A model generated the notes under the pieces. That model ran no database searches. It was given only the letters and a program-made list of their open reading frames with translations, and was not told where the DNA came from. A DNA stretch of 9,758 nt, from positions 1-9,758 of the forward strand of contig CAJBPJ010000093.1 of the NCBI GenBank assembly GCA_903957465.1, in the 5' to 3' direction. The position numbers and the translations under genes are program-made. The stretch comes from an uncultured Opitutia bacterium. Lineage in GTDB: Bacteria > Verrucomicrobiota > Verrucomicrobiia > Opitutales > UBA953. Below, piece after piece: positions 1 to 6,528 of this stretch. The first letter of the stretch is position 1, and every line of letters starts with the position of its first letter.

Positions 1-227
1 CGATCCTCGACCAGATTGTCGAAAACGAAAATAAAGTCCTACCCAAGATCACCTTTGCTATCGGCGAGCGCGTCAAGATTACCGATGGCCCGATGATGAA
101 TCTTTCCGGCGTCGTCGACAGCTCCGATGTCAATCACGGTAAGCTGCAAGTCTCTGTCGATATCTTCGGTCGCCCTACACCTGTGGAACTCGAGTTCTGG
201 CAGGTTGAGCGCGACGACCGCAACTAA
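1..227 (+). CDS. nusG: Transcription termination/antitermination factor NusG, C-terminal fragment
   Basis: Open from the window edge (first full codon at base 3) to TAA at 225-227, giving the last 74 residues. NusG binds RNA polymerase through its N-terminal domain (outside the window). Its C-terminal KOW domain contacts Rho or ribosomal protein S10, coupling transcription to translation. The visible part is that KOW domain: GERVKITDGPMMNLSGVV is the typical G-x-x-V-x-I-x-D-G-P-F/M loop, followed by KLQVSVDIFGRPTPVELEF, the standard end of the family, and a short charged tail ending DDRN. The gene lies 26 nt ahead of rplK, the usual nusG-rplK order, and no terminator separates them, so they are probably co-transcribed. 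The start and N-terminal domain cannot be judged. Confidence 0.97.
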   Translation, partial: ILDQIVENENKVLPKITFAIGERVKITDGPMMNLSGVVDSSDVNHGKLQVSVDIFGRPTPVELEFWQVERDDRN

Positions 228-253
228 TCTTTAACACCCAATAATCCTATACC
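228..253 (+). promoter_or_regulatory. G-free, SD-less leader of rplK
   Basis: This 26-nt spacer contains no G at all, so neither a Shine-Dalgarno sequence nor any stable structure is possible in it. The start codon follows directly after ACC. I see no L1-binding-type structure here, although L1 autoregulates at the rplK leader in E. coli. Initiation is presumably SD-independent and helped by the unstructured mRNA (inference). Confidence 0.6.
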
Positions 254-679
254 ATGGCTAAGAAAGTTATCGGCGAAATCAGGCTCCAGCTCCCAGCAGG
301 CGCCGCTAATCCTGCTCCTCCTGTTGGCCCTGCGCTCGGCGCAAAAGGCGTTAACATCATGGCGTTCTGTAAGGAGTTTAACGCCAAGACCAAAGACCAG
401 GCAGGACTCATCCTTCCGGTCATTATCTCAGTCTACCAAGATAAGTCCTTCACCTTCATTCTCAAATCCCCACCTGCATCTGTACTCTTGAAGAAGGCTG
501 CTAAAATTGAGTCGGGTGCTGCTGTTCCCAATCGCGACAAAGTCGGCAAAGTCACGCGCAAGCAGGTGCTCGAAATCGTTGAGCTTAAGAAGAAGGACCT
601 CAACGCATCCAATCCTGATCACGCCGCTCGCATGATTGAAGGTACTGCTCGCTCGATGGGCATTGAGATTGTCGGCTAA
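254..679 (+). CDS. rplK: 50S ribosomal protein L11
   Basis: 141 residues, the normal length (E. coli has 142). L11 binds the GTPase-associated region of 23S rRNA (helices 43-44) at the base of the L7/L12 stalk. It takes part in EF-G/EF-Tu function and in RelA activation, and is the target site of thiostrepton. The N-terminal domain shows the conserved PAPPVGPALGAKGVNIMAFC stretch at about residues 20-39, including the prolines at 22 and 23 linked to thiostrepton sensitivity. The C-terminal rRNA-binding domain runs from about residue 72 to the end (KSPPASVLLKKAA, then GKVTRKQVLEI, then the final GTARSMGIEI signature). The start at 254 gives the family's MAKKV N-terminus. There is no SD. rplA follows after 64 nt. 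Confidence 0.99.
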   Translation: MAKKVIGEIRLQLPAGAANPAPPVGPALGAKGVNIMAFCKEFNAKTKDQAGLILPVIISVYQDKSFTFILKSPPASVLLKKAAKIESGAAVPNRDKVGKVTRKQVLEIVELKKKDLNASNPDHAARMIEGTARSMGIEIVG

Positions 680-725
680 GCCCAACCCTTTCCACCTAAA
701 CCCAAACCCTAATACTGCTACCCGC

Positions 726-730
726 AGGAG
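726..730 (+). promoter_or_regulatory. SD-like AGGAG upstream of rplA
   Basis: AGGAG lies 13 nt before the rplA ATG, longer than the usual 5-9 nt. It is one of only two SD-like sites in front of the genes in this window. The rest of the rplK-rplA spacer (680-725) is a C/A-rich, G-poor stretch. The site supports choosing 744 as the start but may be only weakly used. Confidence 0.5.
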
Positions 731-743
731 ACCCAAAGTCGCC

Positions 744-1454
744 ATGAACAAAAAACCCAGCAAGCGCTACCAGGCAGCCGCCAAAGTTGCCGACCTAACG
801 CAAATCTTCGCCGTCGAGAAAGCGGCAGAGATTATCAAGAAGATGCCCGCCGCAAAGTTTGACGAAACCGTTGAGGTTTCGGCCTGCCTCGGCGTTGACC
901 CAAAGCAATCGGATCAAATGGTGCGTGGCACCGTTTCGCTCCCGAATGGTTCGGGCAAGAAAATCAAAGTCATCGTCTTTACAGACAATGCTAAGGAAGC
1001 CCTCGATGCGGGTGCCGACTTTGCAGGTCTCAATGATTTAATTGATAAAGTGAATGGTGGCTGGATGGACTTCGACGTCGCGATTTCCACAACCCCTGCC
1101 ATGAAGGATGTTCGCAAAGTGGCTCGCGTGCTCGGTCCTCGCGGCCTCATGCCAAATCCTAAGTCAGGCACCGTGACGGACGATGTTCCTCGCACTATCA
1201 AGGAAGTCAAAGCCGGTCGCGTTGAGTTCAAAATGGATAAGACTGCTAACGTCGTGATCGTCGTTGGTAAGAAGTCATTTGGCGCGCAACAACTCGCCCA
1301 AAACATTGACGCAGCCCTCGGCGCTCTCATCAAGTCGCAGCCAACAGGCTTCGCTGGAACGCGTTTTATTAAATCTGTAACCCTGAGCTCAACCATGAGT
1401 CCAGGTATCCGTCTTGACCTTCGTGCTGCAGCTGCCGCTGCGCCTACCGCCTAA
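744..1454 (+). CDS. rplA: 50S ribosomal protein L1
   Basis: 236 residues from ATG 744, close to the 229-235 usual for L1. L1 binds 23S rRNA helices 76-78 to form the mobile L1 stalk that guides deacylated tRNA out of the E site. In many bacteria it also represses its own operon by binding mRNA. The start gives the typical MNKKPSKRYQAAAKV. The L1 signature is present: KVARVLGPRGLMPNPKSG and then TVTDDV at about residues 130-154. The C-terminal half-domain continues through GRVEFKMDKTANVV and FIKSVTLSSTMSPGIRLD, and the protein ends in an Ala/Pro tail. The reading frame stays open upstream to ATG 636 inside rplK. That extension is not L1-like and is rejected. Confidence 0.99.
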   Translation: MNKKPSKRYQAAAKVADLTQIFAVEKAAEIIKKMPAAKFDETVEVSACLGVDPKQSDQMVRGTVSLPNGSGKKIKVIVFTDNAKEALDAGADFAGLNDLIDKVNGGWMDFDVAISTTPAMKDVRKVARVLGPRGLMPNPKSGTVTDDVPRTIKEVKAGRVEFKMDKTANVVIVVGKKSFGAQQLAQNIDAALGALIKSQPTGFAGTRFIKSVTLSSTMSPGIRLDLRAAAAAAPTA

Positions 1455-1488
1455 GGTCATCCTTACCTAACTAAACGCAACTACACAC
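1455..1488 (+). promoter_or_regulatory. Short SD-less rplA-rplJ spacer
   Basis: 34 nt with only three G residues, all outside any purine-rich motif. There is no SD, hairpin, promoter or terminator. It is too short to hold the structured L10-leader that controls rplJ-rplL in many bacteria, so rplJ is probably read from the same transcript as rplA. Confidence 0.6.
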
Positions 1489-1989
1489 ATGCGCGCAGAA
1501 AAACAATTCCTCGTCGACGAAGTCGCCGCTCACCTTGCGAAGTCCAATTACCTTTTGGTGACAAACTTCACGGGAGTAACCGTCGAAAACGCTAACACCA
1601 TCCGCGATCAACTCCGCCCTCTCGGTGCAGAGTATCACGTGGTCAAGAATAGCATCCTCAATATTGCCGTGAAGAAAGCAAAGTTGCCCGATCTTGGCTC
1701 AGCGCTAGTTGGCCATACTGCAGTCGTTACTGGCGGCAAGAATCCTGCAGGCGTCGCCAAGGTCTTAGTCAAATTCTTCAAGGATTCGGCTAAGCTCGAA
1801 ATTAAAGTCGGCGTATTGGACGACAAAGTCCTTACCACGAAAGAAGTCGAAGTGCTTTCGAAGTTGCCTTCGCTCGAAGTCATTCGCGCGCAGCTTCTCT
1901 CGTTGCTGCAAACGCCTGCATCCCAGTTCGCGCGCCTACTTGTCGCCAAGAACGAAGCTGCCGAGAAAACTTCGGCTCCCGCCGCCTAA
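1489..1989 (+). CDS. rplJ: 50S ribosomal protein L10
   Basis: 166 residues (E. coli 165). L10 anchors the L7/L12 dimers to the ribosome next to L11. The N-terminal rRNA-binding domain begins MRAEKQFLVDEVAAHL and contains the conserved NYLLVTNFTGVTV, then AEYHVVKNSILNIAVKKA at about residues 49-66. The central part has GHTAVVTGGKNPAGVAKVL. The last ~40 residues after KLPS form an amphipathic helix (VIRAQLLSLLQTPASQFARL) that carries L7/L12. This tail is only a few residues longer than E. coli's, which suggests two L7/L12 dimers rather than three (inference from length). No SD precedes the ATG at 1489. A long hairpin starts 3 nt after its TAA. Confidence 0.98.
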   Translation: MRAEKQFLVDEVAAHLAKSNYLLVTNFTGVTVENANTIRDQLRPLGAEYHVVKNSILNIAVKKAKLPDLGSALVGHTAVVTGGKNPAGVAKVLVKFFKDSAKLEIKVGVLDDKVLTTKEVEVLSKLPSLEVIRAQLLSLLQTPASQFARLLVAKNEAAEKTSAPAA

Positions 1990-1992
1990 CTT

Positions 1993-2034
1993 TTCCTGCC
2001 AGACTTGAGCCATGTGGCTTGAGCGAGGTAGGGA
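1993..2034 (+). promoter_or_regulatory. Two-part hairpin just after the rplJ stop codon
   Basis: The outer stem pairs 1993-2000 with 2027-2034 (8 bp, two G-U pairs). A 3x3 internal loop (AGA / CGA) follows. The inner stem pairs CTTGAGCC at 2004-2011 with GGCTTGAG at 2016-2023 (8 bp, two G-U pairs), closed by an ATGT tetraloop. No T tract follows (the next bases are TAAAACC), so it is not an intrinsic terminator. It lies 3 nt beyond the rplJ stop and over 100 nt before rplL. Possible roles are an RNase processing site, a 3' stabiliser for upstream mRNA, or a binding site for a ribosomal protein. The sequence alone does not decide between these. Confidence 0.6.
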
Positions 2035-2076
2035 TAAAACCAAAACCCAACACACAACACCAAAGAACCCTGGTTC

Positions 2077-2113
2077 GGGGCCAACGCCCTCAAATGTCCT
2101 ACCACTATGGGAC
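2077..2113 (+). promoter_or_regulatory. Two small hairpins in the rplL leader
   Basis: The first pairs GGGGC (2077-2081) with GCCCT (2086-2090) around a CAAC loop. The 5' arm could instead pair with CCC at 2068-2070. The second pairs 2096-2101 with 2108-2113 (6 bp, one G-U) around a 6-nt loop. The second hairpin partly buries the in-frame ATG at 2107, which may keep ribosomes off that codon and favour the true start at 2140. The stretch between the long hairpin and these (2035-2067) is A/C-rich and unstructured. Both stems are short and could be chance. Confidence 0.35.
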
Positions 2114-2124
2114 GCGAACCGTTC

Positions 2125-2129
2125 AAGGA
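2125..2129 (+). promoter_or_regulatory. SD-like AAGGA upstream of rplL
   Basis: AAGGA ends 10 nt before ATG 2140, a usable though slightly long spacing. Most other genes in the window lack any SD, so its presence in front of rplL would suit the most highly translated gene of the operon (L7/L12 is the only multi-copy ribosomal protein). It also decides for the 2140 start over the in-frame ATG at 2107. Confidence 0.55.
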
Positions 2130-2139
2130 TACTACCACC

Positions 2140-2523
2140 ATGAGCAATATCACTAAAGACCAAGTTATCGAATGGCTCAGCGCCCAGTCCGTTATGGACA
2201 TCGCTGCCCTCGTTAAAGACCTCGAAACCAAGTGGGGCGTTAGCGCTGCCGCTCCGGTTGCCGTTGTCGCAGCGGGCGCGGGCGACGCTGGCGGTGCACC
2301 TGCCGAAGAGAAGACGACGTTTGACGTCATTCTCAAGGAGAAGGGCCCCAATGCCATCAACGTCATTAAAGAAGTCCGTGCCATCACTGGCCTGGGCCTC
2401 AAGGAAGCTAAGGACCTCGTCGAGAGTGCTCCGAAGCCTGTCAAGGAAGGCGTTTCCAAAGACGAAGCCAAGGACCTCGAGACAAAACTCAAGGCCGCCG
2501 GTGCCGTCGTCGAGATCAAGTAA
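2140..2523 (+). CDS. rplL: 50S ribosomal protein L7/L12
   Basis: 127 residues from ATG 2140. L7/L12 forms the flexible stalk, present in several copies on L10, that recruits and activates IF2, EF-Tu, EF-G and RF3. Domains: an N-terminal dimerisation and L10-binding helix hairpin, residues 1-34 (MSNITKDQVIEWLSAQSV...); an Ala/Gly/Pro hinge at about 35-55; and a C-terminal factor-binding domain, 56-127, with the family hallmark TFDVILKEKGPNAINVIKEV, then RAITGLGLKEAKDLVE and a closing GAVVEIK. The reading frame is open to ATG 2107, but that would add 11 residues foreign to the family. The spacer after its stop carries an attenuator-like structure, so rplL probably ends much of the upstream transcript. 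Confidence 0.99.
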   Translation: MSNITKDQVIEWLSAQSVMDIAALVKDLETKWGVSAAAPVAVVAAGAGDAGGAPAEEKTTFDVILKEKGPNAINVIKEVRAITGLGLKEAKDLVESAPKPVKEGVSKDEAKDLETKLKAAGAVVEIK

Positions 2524-2532
2524 CCTTCCGTC

Positions 2533-2546
2533 GCGTTTTCAAACGC
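2533..2546 (+). promoter_or_regulatory. Attenuator hairpin 1 (pre-antiterminator)
   Basis: GCGTT (2533-2537) pairs with AACGC (2542-2546) around TTCA. Its 3' arm shares bases 2544-2546 with the 5' arm of the next hairpin, so the two cannot coexist. It begins only 10 nt after the rplL stop codon, within or next to the footprint of a terminating ribosome. Confidence 0.45.
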
Positions 2547-2563
2547 TCCTTCAGTGGGGAGCG
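2544..2563 (+). promoter_or_regulatory. Attenuator hairpin 2 (candidate antiterminator)
   Basis: CGCTCCTT (2544-2551) pairs with GGGGAGCG (2556-2563) around CAGT: six Watson-Crick pairs plus two inner G-U pairs. Its 3' arm is also most of the 5' arm of the terminator that follows, so forming it would block the lower terminator stem. That is the arrangement expected of an antiterminator. Confidence 0.5.
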
Positions 2564-2597
2564 GCAGGAGTCACCTCCTAACCGCCCCCACATTTTT
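2554..2597 (+). terminator. Intrinsic terminator/attenuator between rplL and rpoB
   Basis: GTGGGG (2554-2559) pairs with CCCCAC (2586-2591), GCGG (2561-2564) with CCGC (2582-2585), and AGGAG (2566-2570) with CTCCT (2575-2579), closed by TCAC. That is 15 base pairs, mostly G-C, interrupted only by a bulged A (2560) and a 1x2 internal loop. TTTTT (2593-2597) follows after one A. This is a strong Rho-independent terminator by shape. rpoB and rpoC lie downstream with no evident promoter, so it must be read through part of the time. It is comparable in position to the E. coli rplL-rpoB attenuator, which makes polymerase subunits scarcer than ribosomal proteins. Confidence 0.85.
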
Positions 2598-2606
2598 CCA
2601 ACGGCC

Positions 2607-2626
2607 GCCTCGTCCGCTATCGAGGC
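2607..2626 (+). promoter_or_regulatory. Hairpin in the rpoB leader, after the terminator
   Basis: GCCTCG (2607-2612) pairs perfectly with CGAGGC (2621-2626) around an 8-nt loop. No T tract follows. It begins 9 nt after the terminator's T run and may stabilise or mark the 5' end of read-through rpoBC mRNA, for instance as a processing site (inference). It could also be chance. Confidence 0.35.
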
Positions 2627-2670
2627 AACAACTTTCTCCCAACTCAAAAACTTCTCCTGCCTTTTACGCC
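2627..2670 (+). promoter_or_regulatory. Unstructured, G-poor, SD-less leader of rpoB
   Basis: Only two G residues in 44 nt, A/C/T-rich, with no purine run near the start. This is the same style as the other leaders in the operon and points to SD-independent initiation of rpoB. Confidence 0.55.
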
Positions 2671-5600
2671 ATGTCCTACGAACGCAAGAATTTCGGCAAG
2701 CTCCGCGAGGTTATCCCTCCGCCGAACCTCATTGAGAATCAGATTCTCTCCTACCAGGAGTTTCTCCAGATGGAGACGCCAACGGCCAATCGCGACAACG
2801 TTGGCCTCGAATCCGTTTTCAAGGAAGTCTTCCCTGTGGAGAGCAATAACGGCAACTTCCGCCTCGAGTACCTCGACTACACCCTCACCGCTAATAAGAT
2901 ACACGAGTTAGAGTGTATTCGCGAAGGAACCACCTTCTCAGTCTCGCTTCTGCTTAAGCTTCGTCTGGTTGAAAAAGGTTCCTTCAAGGATGAAGAGATC
3001 CTCATGGGTGATTTGCCCATGATTACCGACCGTGGCTCATTCATCATCAACGGTGCTGAGCGCGTGGTTGTTTCCCAGTTACACCGTTCGCCTGGCATCT
3101 GTTTTGAAGAAGCCCCTCACACGAGCGGCAAGCTTCTCCACGCATTCCGGGTGATTCCTGACCGTGGCACATGGATCGAAGTACAGTTCGACCAGAACGA
3201 TTTGCTTTGGGTATACCTCGACCGTCGTCGTCGCCGTCGTAAGTTCCTACTCACAACCTTGCTGCGTGCCTTTGGTTATAACCAAGACCGCGACATCCTC
3301 TCGCTTTTCTACGGCACCCGCGAACTGACAGCTAAGCAAGCTCTCGAGCTCAGCCCTGAAGAACAGGCCCGCCTCGTCTTCGCAGAAGACCAAGTCAACG
3401 TCGCCCTCGGTAAGCCTATTGCTAAGCAGTACGACAAGTTAGACATCGCTACGCTCCGCGCACTGGTTGCTTCGGCAGGTGCGAAAGCTAAATTCACGGT
3501 TTACGACACAGAGCCTGATGGCGGTGCGATCATTCTCGCACTTCGTAAAGACACGGAAGGTAACGGTATTAAGAACGAAGAAGACGCCGTGAAGGAAATC
3601 TTCCGCAAGCTTCGTCCAGGCGAGCCTGTAAACACCAAGAGCGCGAAAGCTCACATGTACCGCTTGTTCCAAGATCCGCTTCGTTATGACCTCGGTCGCG
3701 TTGGTCGTTACAAGTTGAATCAAAAGCTTGGCCATCGCCAAGAGTCCGCCGGCACGAAGGCAGCTTTCCGTAATAAGCAGGAAGAAGCTGAAGCCGAATT
3801 GCGCTCACGTACCATCGACAAGGATGACATTGTCGCTGCGACTAAGCTCCTCTTCCAGCTTCGCCGTGGCAAATTGCACGTCGATGACATTGACCACTTA
3901 GGTAGCCGTCGCGTGCGTAACGTTGGCGAACTTTTAGCCAACCAGTGCCGTGCAGGCCTCAAGAATGTCGTTAAGACCGTCAAGGCTCGTATCAATGAGT
4001 ATGACCAATCGGTCGACTCCCTGACACCTCAGAAGCTCGTTAACCCGAAGCCTTTCGCGAATGCGATTCGCGAGTTCTTCGCGCGCAGCCAGCTCAGCCA
4101 GCTGATGGACCAAATCAATCCGTTGGCCGAGTTGACGCACAAGCGTCGTCTCTCTGCCCTCGGGCCAGGTGGTCTCAATCGCGATCGCGCAGGTTTCGAA
4201 GTCCGCGACGTGCACCCTTCGCACTACGGTCGTATTTGCCCAATTGAAACGCCCGAAGGACCGAATATCGGTCTGATTAACTCCCTGTCGACTTACGCTC
4301 GTATCAACCCTTACGGCTTTATCGAAGCTCCTTACCGCAAGGTGCTCCGTGGTAAAGTCAGTGACCGCGTTGAGTTCATGACCGCCGACCAAGAAGAGCG
4401 CTTCAAGGTCGCTCAGGCTAATTCCGTCGTTGAAAAAGACGGTCGTCTGCGTGGCCCTGTAACTTGCCGTGTCGGTGATGATATTCAGGAGCTTGATCCT
4501 GAAGACGTCGATTACATGGACGTCTCACCTCTGCAGGTCGTGTCCGTGGCCGCTGGCCTCATTCCTTTCCTAGAGCACGACGACGCAAATCGCGCGCTCA
4601 TGGGTTCTAACATGCAACGCCAAGGCGTGCCCTTGATTGTTACCGAGTCTCCTTATGTGGGCACCGGTCTCGAGCGTCGCGTGGCTATCGACTCAAAGAC
4701 GGTGGTCGTCGCTGAAGGCGCCGGCATTGTCGCAGCGGTTGATGCACGTCGTATTATTATTACTAAGGACGGCGAAGTTGCGGCTAATCAAATTGAGAAC
4801 CGGAAGTTCAAGACCGATGAAGCTAAAGGCATCTGGGTTTACGATCTCCGCAAGTTCCTCAAGACCAACTCGTCCACCTGTTTCAATCAGCGCCCGATTG
4901 TCGAGCGCGGTCAAAAAATCAAGGTTGGGGACATTATTGCTGACGGTGCTGCCACCGATAAGGGCGAGCTCGCGCTCGGCCGTAACGTGCTCGTCGCCTT
5001 CATGCCTTGGAATGGTTACAACTTCGAAGACGCTATCCTTCTCTCCGAGCGTATGATCAAGCAGGACACCTTCACCTCGGTGCATATCGAGGAATTTGAA
5101 GTGACCGCGCGTGACACCAAGCTTGGGCCTGAACAAATTACCCGAGACATTCCGAATCTCTCGGAAACCGCTCTGCGTAACCTTAACCGCGACGGCGTGG
5201 TTCGTATTGGCGCAGAAGTTGCCCCTGGCGACATTCTCGTCGGTAAGATTACCCCGAAGAGCGAAGGTGACCTTGCTCCTGAAGAGAAGCTTCTCCGTGC
5301 CATCTTCGGCGAAAAAGCCCGCGACGTCAAAGACACGTCATTGGTCGTTCCTTCCGGCATTTCCGGTATCGTGATGGATGTAAAAGTCTCTTCACGTACT
5401 GACGAAGACGGCGGTAAGCTTGACGCTGCCGAACAGCGCCGCTCGTTGAAGAAAGTTAACGAAGAGCATCGCACACTTGAGTCTAAACTCCGTGAGGAAA
5501 TGACAGACACGCTCTCGAACTTCCTCCTCGGCGAGAAAATCCCTCTCGATGTCCGTAATTCTGACACCGGAGAAGAAATTATCCCTGCAAACCGCAAGAT

Positions 5601-6528
5601 CACCAAGACGCTCCTGCGTCGCCTCGCGTCCGTTTCACGTACGATCGAGATGAATGATTCGCCGGTGAAGCAGAAGATCCGTAACATCCTCGATGGTTAT
5701 CACCGTCGCTTCGATGAGCTTGAGGCTGAGCGTAAGCGCAAGGTCGAGGCCATCGAGCAAGGTATCGATGAGGGTGGGGCGATTAAGAACGTCAAAGTTT
5801 ACGTCGCAACCAAGCGTAAGATCCAAGTCGGTGACAAGATGGCCGGTCGTCACGGTAACAAGGGTGTCGTCGCGCGCATTGTGCCTGTCGAAGACATGCC
5901 TTACCTCCCTGATGGCACACCGGTAGACATCTGCCTTAACCCTCTGGGCGTTCCTTCACGTATGAACGTCGGTCAGGTTCTCGAGACTCACTTAGGTTGG
6001 GCTTGTTCCAAGCTCGGCCTGAAAGTTGCGACCCCGATCTTCGACGGTATCCCTGAAGCTTCGATCCGTGAGTACTTGAAGGAAGCTGGTCTGCCTGAAA
6101 CAGGCAAAGCTATGCTCTTTAATGGTCACAACGGCGAAGCCTTCGACCAAGACGTCGTGGTTGGGCACATCTATATGATGAAGCTGAACCACCTTGTCGC
6201 AGACAAGATTCACGCTCGTGCAACCGGACCTTACAGTCTCATCACCCAGCAGCCGCTTGGTGGTAAGGCTCAGTACGGCGGCCAGCGCTTCGGCGAAATG
6301 GAAGTCTGGGCTCTCGAAGCTTATGGTGCTGCTTACACGCTCCAAGAACTCCTTACCGTTAAGTCGGACGACGTCGCAGGACGTACCAAGATTTACGAAC
6401 AACTCGTTAAGGGTGACAACACCCTCGTCAGCGGAACACCTCAGTCCTTCAACGTCTTGATGAAGGAAATGCAGGCGCTCTGTCTCGACGTTCGCCTAGG
6501 CACATCCCTTCCTGCCGAGCGCAACTGA
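2671..6528 (+). CDS. rpoB: DNA-directed RNA polymerase subunit beta
   Basis: 1285 residues (E. coli 1342). It is the beta subunit of the transcribing core enzyme and forms one side of the catalytic cleft with beta'. The start at 2671 gives MSYERKNFGKLREVIPPPNL, the family's N-terminus. The open frame back to 2554 crosses the terminator and is not coding. Landmarks: protrusion/lobe with ITDRGSFIINGAERVVVSQL; an extended run of six Arg at 185-190 where E. coli has three; the rifampicin pocket at 471-497 (D480, H490 and S495 retained, L478 at E. coli F514); PIETPEGPNIGLINSL; AFMPWNGYNFEDAIL; a charged helical insertion at about 911-1037; and KMAGRHGNKGV with catalytic-centre lysines K1056 and K1064. 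The C-terminal RFGEMEVWALEAYGAAYTLQ clamp segment is present. It ends in tandem in-frame stops, TGA TAA. rpoC follows 23 nt after the first stop. Confidence 0.99.
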   Translation: MSYERKNFGKLREVIPPPNLIENQILSYQEFLQMETPTANRDNVGLESVFKEVFPVESNNGNFRLEYLDYTLTANKIHELECIREGTTFSVSLLLKLRLVEKGSFKDEEILMGDLPMITDRGSFIINGAERVVVSQLHRSPGICFEEAPHTSGKLLHAFRVIPDRGTWIEVQFDQNDLLWVYLDRRRRRRKFLLTTLLRAFGYNQDRDILSLFYGTRELTAKQALELSPEEQARLVFAEDQVNVALGKPIAKQYDKLDIATLRALVASAGAKAKFTVYDTEPDGGAIILALRKDTEGNGIKNEEDAVKEIFRKLRPGEPVNTKSAKAHMYRLFQDPLRYDLGRVGRYKLNQKLGHRQESAGTKAAFRNKQEEAEAELRSRTIDKDDIVAATKLLFQLRRGKLHVDDIDHLGSRRVRNVGELLANQCRAGLKNVVKTVKARINEYDQSVDSLTPQKLVNPKPFANAIREFFARSQLSQLMDQINPLAELTHKRRLSALGPGGLNRDRAGFEVRDVHPSHYGRICPIETPEGPNIGLINSLSTYARINPYGFIEAPYRKVLRGKVSDRVEFMTADQEERFKVAQANSVVEKDGRLRGPVTCRVGDDIQELDPEDVDYMDVSPLQVVSVAAGLIPFLEHDDANRALMGSNMQRQGVPLIVTESPYVGTGLERRVAIDSKTVVVAEGAGIVAAVDARRIIITKDGEVAANQIENRKFKTDEAKGIWVYDLRKFLKTNSSTCFNQRPIVERGQKIKVGDIIADGAATDKGELALGRNVLVAFMPWNGYNFEDAILLSERMIKQDTFTSVHIEEFEVTARDTKLGPEQITRDIPNLSETALRNLNRDGVVRIGAEVAPGDILVGKITPKSEGDLAPEEKLLRAIFGEKARDVKDTSLVVPSGISGIVMDVKVSSRTDEDGGKLDAAEQRRSLKKVNEEHRTLESKLREEMTDTLSNFLLGEKIPLDVRNSDTGEEIIPANRKITKTLLRRLASVSRTIEMNDSPVKQKIRNILDGYHRRFDELEAERKRKVEAIEQGIDEGGAIKNVKVYVATKRKIQVGDKMAGRHGNKGVVARIVPVEDMPYLPDGTPVDICLNPLGVPSRMNVGQVLETHLGWACSKLGLKVATPIFDGIPEASIREYLKEAGLPETGKAMLFNGHNGEAFDQDVVVGHIYMMKLNHLVADKIHARATGPYSLITQQPLGGKAQYGGQRFGEMEVWALEAYGAAYTLQELLTVKSDDVAGRTKIYEQLVKGDNTLVSGTPQSFNVLMKEMQALCLDVRLGTSLPAERN

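Noticed and set aside
636..743. In-frame extension of rplA to ATG 636 inside rplK
   Set aside because: It overlaps rplK in another frame. L1 proteins begin near MNKKPSKRY, and an AGGAG precedes 744.
2004..2040. Possible promoter in the rplJ-rplL spacer (TTGAGC with GATAAA)
   Set aside because: Spacing between the boxes is about 22 or 10 nt, not 16-18, and the bases are better explained by the hairpin.
2107..2139. Upstream in-frame ATG for rplL
   Set aside because: It adds 11 residues not found in L7/L12, is partly inside a small hairpin, and lacks an SD. ATG 2140 has AAGGA upstream.
2554..2670. In-frame extension of rpoB by 39 codons to ATG 2554
   Set aside because: The segment overlaps the terminator hairpin, its translation is low-complexity Pro/Ser/Arg, and RpoB proteins start at the MSYERKNFGKL equivalent.
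5016..5687. 223-residue minus-strand open frame opposite rpoB
   Set aside because: Ser/Arg-rich shadow of the conserved rpoB frame with no start signals or family resemblance.
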